Below, in pieces: positions 12,352 to 15,915 of a stretch of DNA of 15,915 nucleotides. Source of the stretch: DASTYU01 sp035764655 (GTDB lineage Bacteria > Chloroflexota > Limnocylindria > Limnocylindrales > CSP1-4); NCBI GenBank assembly GCA_035764655.1, contig DASTYU010000057.1:1-15915 (forward strand). The letters run 5' to 3'. The notes under the pieces are model-generated. The model made no database searches. It was not told where the DNA came from and saw only the letters and a program-made list of their open reading frames with translations. Made by a program: the position numbers and the translations under genes. Each line of letters starts with the position of its first letter. Position 1 is the stretch's first letter.

Positions 12352-12363
12352 GTACGAACGGGT
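12352..12363 (+). promoter_or_regulatory. Shared upstream element GTACGAACGGGT, copy 1
   Basis: An identical 12-bp sequence lies at 13124-13135, each 41-50 bp before the start codon of one of two paralogous membrane proteins. No other exact copy was noticed in the window. It may be a promoter element or activator site. Confidence 0.45.
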
Positions 12364-12401
12364 CATTTCCGCCTGCGAGCGGCAATCGCACCCTCCGCGG
12401 C

Positions 12402-12641
12402 ATGTTCCTCGTTCTCGCGGCCGCTCTTGCCGGATACGTCGTCGGTGGCGTTGCGGGGCTCGTCATCGGCGCTGGCGTGTTCGCGGCGTTCGGGCTGCTG
12501 AGCCACCGCTTCGAGCCGCCGGGCGAGCGCGTCACGCTGCACGAGCGTCACATGCGCAGGAACCGCCGCTATCGCGCCCGCTACGAGGCAACGATGGCTG
12601 AGCGGGCCCGCCGCGCCTCCGGGTACGGCCTCAGCCGCTAG
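12402..12641 (+). CDS. Small membrane protein with MRRNRRYR juxtamembrane motif (paralogue 1)
   Basis: A 79-residue protein. Residues 2-34 (FLVLAAALAGYVVGGVAGLVIGAGVFAAFGLL) form one long or two short Gly-rich membrane helices. They are followed by FEPPGERVTLHERHMRRNRRYRARYEA (about 37-63), and the chain ends 16 residues later. The block PPG-D/E-R-x-T-x-H-E-x-x-M-R-R-N-R-R-Y-R-x-R-Y-E-A is shared with the protein at 13165-13665, making them paralogues. The basic motif should sit on the cytoplasmic side next to the membrane. Start ATG 12402 has no ribosome binding site. The next gene is a GlsB-type stress membrane protein, so a role in envelope stress is possible but inferred. I recognise no named family. 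Confidence 0.75.
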   Translation: MFLVLAAALAGYVVGGVAGLVIGAGVFAAFGLLSHRFEPPGERVTLHERHMRRNRRYRARYEATMAERARRASGYGLSR

Positions 12642-12678
12642 GTAGTCCGCCAACAGCCCACTGGCTCACCGATGTTCG

Positions 12679-12705
12679 GAAATCGAAATGTCTCCGTCGA
12701 AATCG
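12679..12705 (+). repeat. GAAATCG direct repeat with 20-bp spacing upstream of the GlsB-like gene
   Basis: GAAATCG at 12679-12685 and 12699-12705, two helical turns apart, about 70 bp before the start at 12775. This spacing would suit an activator binding two sites on one face of the DNA. Short, so chance is possible. Confidence 0.3.
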
Positions 12706-12774
12706 CGACGCGGATGCGCATGGCCTTCGTCCAATGTCATCGCCCAGGGGGGACATATGGGATGGAGGTAATGA

Positions 12775-13059
12775 ATGAACATCCTTGCGTGGATCATCCT
12801 CGGCGCGATTGCCGGCTACCTGGCCGGGTTCCTCGTCAAGGGCGATGAGCGCTATGGCGTGATCGGGCACATCGTGCTCGGCATCGTCGGCGCTCTCGTC
12901 GGCGGGTTCCTTGCCGGCGTGCTGCTCGGTGTCGATGACCCGATCCAGGGTGCGCTCGACATCAGCACGATCGTGATCGCCGTCATCGGCGCGATCATCG
13001 CCGTGGTCGTGTTCAACGCGGTCACCGGCCGTGCCCGCACAGGTCGCGGCGCGATCTAG
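12775..13059 (+). CDS. GlsB/YeaQ/YmgE family stress-response membrane protein
   Basis: A 94-residue integral membrane protein of the transglycosylase-associated family. Three helices are visible: ILAWIILGAIAGYLAGFLV (3-21), YGVIGHIVLGIVGALVGGFLAGVLLG (27-52) and IVIAVIGAIIAVVVFNAV (66-83). The Gly-rich family pattern ('I-x-x-G-x-I-A-G-x-L-A' and 'G-x-x-x-x-I-x-x-G-I-x-G-A-x-x-G-G') is clear, and length is normal for the family. Related proteins are linked to envelope and acid or general stress in several bacteria; the molecular mechanism is not known. The start is fixed by GGAGG (12764-12768) 6 nt upstream. It is followed by a strong terminator, so it is probably transcribed alone or from the paralogue upstream. 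Confidence 0.92.
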   Translation: MNILAWIILGAIAGYLAGFLVKGDERYGVIGHIVLGIVGALVGGFLAGVLLGVDDPIQGALDISTIVIAVIGAIIAVVVFNAVTGRARTGRGAI

Positions 13060-13078
13060 CTAACCCGCGGCAAGACAC

Positions 13079-13117
13079 ACGACCCGGTTCCTCTCCGAGG
13101 AGCCGGGTCGTTTCGTT
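13079..13117 (+). terminator. Intrinsic terminator after the GlsB-like gene
   Basis: A 15-bp stem (13079-13093 with 13097-13111, one T-G wobble) closes on a 3-nt TCC loop and is followed by TTCGTTATG. It lies 20 bp after the stop codon and is the clearest terminator in the window. Confidence 0.9.
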
Positions 13118-13123
13118 ATGCCC

Positions 13124-13135
13124 GTACGAACGGGT
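13124..13135 (+). promoter_or_regulatory. Shared upstream element GTACGAACGGGT, copy 2
   Basis: Identical to 12352-12363 and placed 41 bp before the GTG of the second paralogue, just after the GlsB-like gene's terminator, so it belongs to the downstream gene. Confidence 0.45.
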
Positions 13136-13164
13136 GATGGTGTCGAGCCGCCGCGTCGCGGATC

Positions 13165-13665
13165 GTGGCACGCGTGCTTGCCGTCCTCGTCGCCGGACTC
13201 ATCGGCTATGCGCTCGGGGGTTGGCTCGGCGTGGCCGTCGGGGCGGGCAGCGCCACGGCCGTGAGCGTCCTCCTGGAGCCGCTGACGCCGCCCGGCGATC
13301 GGCACACCGCCCACGAGCTGCGGATGCGCCGGAACCGTCGCTATCGCACCCGGTACGAGGCCCTCGAGCACGGTTGGCGCCAGCCGCCCGGGAGCCGGCA
13401 GCGCACCGACTGGAAGCCCGTGAACCGCCTGGTCGCGGAAGGCCGTGCCACTGAGCCGGCTGTGCCGATCGAAATCGTTCCGATCCCGGAAGCCGTCGCC
13501 GAGCCGGCGCCTGCGCTGGAAGCATCGATCAAGGCGCCAAAAGCCACGACCAAGCGAAAGAAGGCGGAGTCCAAGGCGCAGTCGAAGCCGGCCGCCAGTG
13601 CTGCCCGAAAGCCTCGGACGTCGCGGGCGTCAACGACCCGCAAGCCTGCCGCGAAGCCGACCTAG
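13165..13665 (+). CDS. Membrane protein with MRRNRRYR motif and histone H1-like Lys/Ala/Pro tail (paralogue 2)
   Basis: A 166-residue protein from GTG 13165. Residues 2-34 (ARVLAVLVAGLIGYALGGWLGVAVGAGSATAVS and on) are Gly/Ala-rich membrane helix. LTPPGDRHTAHELRMRRNRRYRTRYEA (about 40-66) matches the juxtamembrane block of the 12402 gene almost residue for residue. A linker with acidic and Pro-rich parts (67-120) follows. Residues about 121-166 (KAPKATTKRKK, ESKAQSKPAASAARKPRTSR, TTRKPAAKPT) are low-complexity Lys/Ala/Pro/Ser/Thr, like the C-terminal tails of histone H1 and bacterial H1-like proteins, which bind DNA non-specifically. A membrane-bound, cytoplasm-facing DNA contact is a reasonable inference but unproven; binding to anionic lipids or RNA would also fit. 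No ribosome binding site. Confidence 0.75.
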   Translation: MARVLAVLVAGLIGYALGGWLGVAVGAGSATAVSVLLEPLTPPGDRHTAHELRMRRNRRYRTRYEALEHGWRQPPGSRQRTDWKPVNRLVAEGRATEPAVPIEIVPIPEAVAEPAPALEASIKAPKATTKRKKAESKAQSKPAASAARKPRTSRASTTRKPAAKPT

Positions 13666-13770
13666 CTCGCGGCGATCGCAACACCCTCGAAACCCTGTGG
13701 CTGGGCGCGGGGGCCCGGCGTGTTCGGCCCATCAGGAAGACTGGAGGCTGACCCCCGAATCCCCGTGCAT

Positions 13771-13775
13771 GGAGG
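13771..13775 (+). promoter_or_regulatory. Ribosome binding site GGAGG deciding the start at 13781
   Basis: GGAGG lies 5 nt before ATG 13781 and overlaps the in-frame ATG at 13769, which it rules out as the main start. Confidence 0.75.
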
Positions 13776-13780
13776 ACACC

Positions 13781-14269
13781 ATGGACATCCTTGAACGCGT
13801 CCTCGGCAGCCCCGAGAAGCGCTCCGAATACCAGGACTTCATCAACCGCTTCGACAAGGGCTCCCCGTACGAGACCATCAACGACCGCGAGGCCGTCGAC
13901 CGCTATCGGCAAGTCACGCCGGAGCTGTCGCGCGATCAGTACCGGGACTCGGCGGCCGAGGCCTTCGGCCGGCTGTCGCCGCAGGAGCGCGCCGAGTTCT
14001 CTCAGTGGCTGCGGACCCGCGCCAACGCCCAGGGCATCCAGGTCCCGGACTACGACCTGAATGACGACGGCATCGATGATCGCGCGCAGGGGGACCCGGG
14101 CGAGCTGGCAGAGATGACCACCCGCGTCCGCGAGCAGGACCCGAGCATCTTCGAGCAGATCCTCGGCAAGGGCGGCACCGGCGGTGCGTTCGACAACCCG
14201 ATCGCCAAGATCGCGGTGGCCGGCATCGCCGCGATGGCGGCATCGAAGCTGATGGGCGGCCGCCGCTAG
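13781..14269 (+). CDS. Helical protein with EF-hand-like loop and hydrophobic C-terminus, uncharacterised
   Basis: A 162-residue protein. Residues 1-85 are charged and helical (MDILERVLGSPEKRSEYQDF, NDREAVDRYRQVTPELSRDQY, FGRLSPQERAEFSQWLRTRA). DLNDDGIDD (92-100) has the D-x-N-x-D-G-x-x-D spacing of a calcium-binding EF-hand or dockerin loop. A second helix with acidic residues follows (ELAEMTTRVREQDPSIFEQIL). The end, NPIAKIAVAGIAAMAASKLMGGRR (139-162), is a hydrophobic Ala/Ile/Gly helix closed by two Arg that may insert in or lie on the membrane. No signal peptide is present, so calcium binding in the cytosol would be unusual and is only a motif-level suggestion. I know of similar uncharacterised proteins but no named domain. 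It follows the small membrane protein cluster and is closed by its own terminator. Confidence 0.8.
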   Translation: MDILERVLGSPEKRSEYQDFINRFDKGSPYETINDREAVDRYRQVTPELSRDQYRDSAAEAFGRLSPQERAEFSQWLRTRANAQGIQVPDYDLNDDGIDDRAQGDPGELAEMTTRVREQDPSIFEQILGKGGTGGAFDNPIAKIAVAGIAAMAASKLMGGRR

Positions 14270-14291
14270 AAGGTCGTTACGTGGATGTAAT

Positions 14292-14333
14292 CCCGGTGGC
14301 CGCGATGCTGACGTGCATCGCGCGCCGCCCGGG
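14292..14333 (+). terminator. Hairpin after the EF-hand-like gene, probable terminator
   Basis: GCGATGC (14302-14308) pairs with GCATCGC (14315-14321) around TGACGT. Outer CCCGG (14292-14296) pairs with CCGGG (14329-14333) with small internal loops. It is followed by a moderately T-rich stretch (GTTAACTGTCTTTGGGTCGTTT) and sits 22 bp after the stop. Confidence 0.65.
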
Positions 14334-14429
14334 GTTAACTGTCTTTGGGTCGTTTGAGGTTTACTTCAGACGGCCCGTTTCTTTGCCCGGCTGCCGATGA
14401 GTTTTGCTCCCGTCGCCGATCCTTAGGAC

Positions 14430-15071
14430 ATGAGCAAGGTACGAGCAGCGATCTCCATGTCCCTCGACGGCTATGTCGCGGGTCCCAACGAGACCCAGGC
14501 AGAACCCCTCGGCGAGGGCGGCGAGCGACTCCACGAGTGGATCTTCGGCCTGAAGGCCTGGCGTGACCCGCACGGGATGGAGGGCGGGGCCGAAGACATC
14601 AGCAACACGGTGGTGACCGAGGAGAACGCCAACGTCGGCGCCGAGATTATGGGCCGCGGCAAGTTCGGTCCGGCGAGCCGGGGACCGTGGGGCGAGGACC
14701 CGTGGCGCGGTTGGTGGGGCGACGACCCGCCGTTCCACAAGCCGGTGTTCGTCCTGACCAACCATCCGCGCGAGCCGCTCACGCTCTCGGACACGACGTT
14801 CACCTTCGTCACCGACGGGATCCACTCAGCATTGGCCCAGGCACGCGAAGCCGCCGGCGACCGTGACGTGTTCCTCGGCGGTGGTGCCGACAGCATCAAC
14901 CAGTACCTCGCGGCGGGGCTCGTCGACGAGCTCGAGCTGCACGTCGTGCCGATCCTGCTGGGCGGCGGCGCAAGGCTGCTCGAAGGCGTCGGTCCGAGCG
15001 TGAACCTCGAGCAGGTCCGCGTTATCGAAGCGCCAGGCGTAACCCACCTGAAATACCGGCTCGCACGGTAG
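14430..15071 (+). CDS. Dihydrofolate reductase / RibD C-terminal domain family protein
   Basis: A 213-residue soluble protein of the RibD-C reductase fold, which uses NADPH. Visible landmarks are VRAAISMSLDGYVAGPN (4-20), the long loop ending in VGAEIMGRGKFGP (about 69-81, the nucleotide-binding R-x-x-F/Y region), KPVFVLTNHPREPL (about 104-117), DVFLGGGADSINQYLAAGLVDELELHVVPILLGGGARLLEG (about 145-185) and the terminal VTHLKYRLAR strand. Length is typical for the stand-alone family. Such proteins are common in actinobacteria and Chloroflexota next to VOC proteins; their substrate is generally not known, and neither true dihydrofolate reduction nor riboflavin synthesis should be assumed. The start ATG 14430 has only AGGA 3 nt before it. 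Confidence 0.9.
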   Translation: MSKVRAAISMSLDGYVAGPNETQAEPLGEGGERLHEWIFGLKAWRDPHGMEGGAEDISNTVVTEENANVGAEIMGRGKFGPASRGPWGEDPWRGWWGDDPPFHKPVFVLTNHPREPLTLSDTTFTFVTDGIHSALAQAREAAGDRDVFLGGGADSINQYLAAGLVDELELHVVPILLGGGARLLEGVGPSVNLEQVRVIEAPGVTHLKYRLAR

Positions 15072-15105
15072 TTCCTGACGGCTTCTGACGGCAGCGGTGG
15101 GACAA

Positions 15106-15119
15106 TGGGGTAGTCCCCA
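15106..15119. promoter_or_regulatory. Inverted repeat TGGGG-TAGT-CCCCA upstream of the VOC gene
   Basis: 5-bp perfect arms 26 bp before the ATG at 15146. Just upstream is a tandem TTCTGACGGC-like repeat (15073-15091). Candidate operator or small hairpin; no regulator can be named. Confidence 0.3.
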
Positions 15120-15145
15120 AACGGTCAGCCATGAGGAGGTCTGAC

Positions 15146-15915
15146 ATGCCCCAGACGATCACCAGCACCGTCAATCGCCCAGCCTGGGTGGACCTGGCCA
15201 GTGCCGACGCCGCGGCGTCGCGCGAGTTCTACGCGAAGCTGTTCGGTTGGCAGGTCGACGTCAACCCGGATCCGCAGTACGGCGGTTACGGGCTTGCCAG
15301 GCTCGGCGGCAGCGACGCCGCCGGGATCGGGCCGAAGATGGACCCGAACGCGCCGACCGCGTGGAACCTGTACATCGGCAGCGATGACCTCGAGGACCTT
15401 GCCGGTCGCGTGGCCGACAACGGCGGAACGGTCGTGATGCCGCCGTTCGACGTTGGCGACCAGGGCCGGATGGCCGTCTTCCAGGACCCCGCCGGCGCGT
15501 TCATTTCGGCCTGGCAGGGCACCCGGATGGGCGGCTTCCAGACCGACGCCCCGAACTCGTTCGGGTGGGCGGAGTTGAACGCCCGCGGCGTCGACCGCGC
15601 GTTGCCGTTCTACAGGAACGTCTTCGGCTGGTCGACCAAGGCGAGCCCGATGGGCGAAGGTCAGCCGGACTACAACGAGTTCCAGATCGATGGTGAGAGC
15701 GTCGCCGGTGCGTGGGAGATGAACCCGCAGATCCCCGCCGAAGTCCCGAGCTACTGGCAGGTGTACTTCGCGGTCGATGACGTCGAGGCGGCGTTCAAGA
15801 AGGCACTGGAGTTCGGCGCGCACGAGCAGGTCGCCCCGACCGAGTACCCCGGCGGCAAATTCGCGATCGTCACCGATCCGCAAGGTGCGAGCTTCGGTCT
15901 GCTCAAGGCCAACCG
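15146..15915 (+). CDS. Two-domain VOC (glyoxalase-fold) protein, Cfp30B-like, 3' end outside window
   Basis: 256 complete codons are present with no stop before the edge, close to the roughly 260 residues usual for this family, so only a few are missing. The start ATG 15146 has AGGAGGT (15134-15140) 5 nt upstream. Domain 1 (about 10-125): NRPAWVDLASADAAASREFYAKLFGW, then AWNLYIGSDDLEDLAGRVADNGGTVVMPPFDVGDQGRMAVFQDPAGA. Domain 2 (about 135-256): SFGWAELNARGVDRALPFYRNVFGW, then SYWQVYFAVDDVEAAFKKALEFGA and GGKFAIVTDPQGASFGLLKAN. Both halves show the paired beta-alpha-beta-beta-beta VOC pattern. The sequence resembles mycobacterial CFP30B closely in motif order. The usual VOC His/Glu metal ligands are not obvious, so ligand binding rather than metal catalysis may be its job. 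Confidence 0.92.
   Translation, partial: MPQTITSTVNRPAWVDLASADAAASREFYAKLFGWQVDVNPDPQYGGYGLARLGGSDAAGIGPKMDPNAPTAWNLYIGSDDLEDLAGRVADNGGTVVMPPFDVGDQGRMAVFQDPAGAFISAWQGTRMGGFQTDAPNSFGWAELNARGVDRALPFYRNVFGWSTKASPMGEGQPDYNEFQIDGESVAGAWEMNPQIPAEVPSYWQVYFAVDDVEAAFKKALEFGAHEQVAPTEYPGGKFAIVTDPQGASFGLLKAN

Noticed and set aside
12317..12601. A 94-codon + strand frame overlapping the small membrane protein
   Set aside because: Arg/Ala/His-rich out-of-frame reading; the 12402 frame has a clear membrane helix and a paralogue.
2..15915. tRNA, rRNA, riboswitch, integrase, transposase or toxin-antitoxin genes
   Set aside because: I looked on both strands and saw no cloverleaf-like sequence, recombinase motif or typical small two-gene toxin pair.

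Overview
This is a dense, high-GC bacterial chromosome segment with short intergenic gaps and genes on both strands. There are no rRNA, tRNA, phage, IS or CRISPR signals. The mix of families suggests a high-GC Chloroflexota lineage (Limnocylindria/Dormibacterota-like) or a relative: FtsZ, a PknB-like kinase, DUF1684, a GlsB-type membrane protein, a Cfp30B-like two-domain VOC protein and a zinc-ribbon nucleotidyl cyclase. Five genes also have a TANNNT -10 box 6-9 nt before the start codon, the layout of leaderless transcripts. The lineage is inferred from gene content only; no marker gene fixes it.

Layout. 2-967: 3' end of a secreted M14 zinc carboxypeptidase with a C-terminal jelly-roll domain. 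981-2684 (-): two alpha/beta hydrolase domains fused in one chain, the second lacking its catalytic His. 2763-3596 (+): short, degenerate mannose-1-phosphate guanylyltransferase-like protein, divergent from the hydrolase. 3577-4017 (-): two-helix 'low affinity iron permease' family protein. 4245-5165 (+): exported beta-propeller. 5162-6349 (-): Ser/Thr kinase with one membrane helix. 6674-8698 (-): FtsZ GTPase with an N-terminal membrane anchor and an approximately 320-residue disordered tail. 8787-9173 (+): small lipoprotein. 9170-9439: mirrored intergenic repeat cluster around a terminator hairpin. 9433-9792 (-): conserved hypothetical. 9980-10573 (+): DUF1684 protein with a His-rich N-terminus. 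10570-11127 (-) and 11157-11969 (+): divergent degenerate GGDEF protein and class III nucleotidyl cyclase. 11845-12225 (-): small hypothetical. 12402-14269: cluster of small membrane or stress-type proteins, with two paralogues flanking a GlsB/YeaQ/YmgE-family protein, then a helical protein with an EF-hand-like loop. 14430-15071 (+): RibD-C/DHFR-family reductase. 15146-end (+): two-domain VOC protein, cut by the window end.

How the parts may work together. The most distinctive feature is the ftsZ region. A GTPase with intact nucleotide-binding and catalytic (T7) loops carries its own membrane anchor, so it would not need FtsA or ZipA for tethering. Its promoter contains two adjacent perfect palindromes, and the next gene downstream on the same strand is a transmembrane Ser/Thr kinase. 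The second distinctive feature is the 12.3-13.7 kb cluster. Two paralogous membrane proteins share a basic juxtamembrane motif and an identical 12-bp upstream element, and one ends in a Lys/Ala/Pro-rich, histone H1-like tail that could contact DNA from the membrane. The third is a pair of divergent second-messenger-type proteins around a shared palindromic promoter. Convergent neighbours are packed so tightly that two pairs overlap stop codons (CTAG at 5162-5165, CTAA at 10570-10573).
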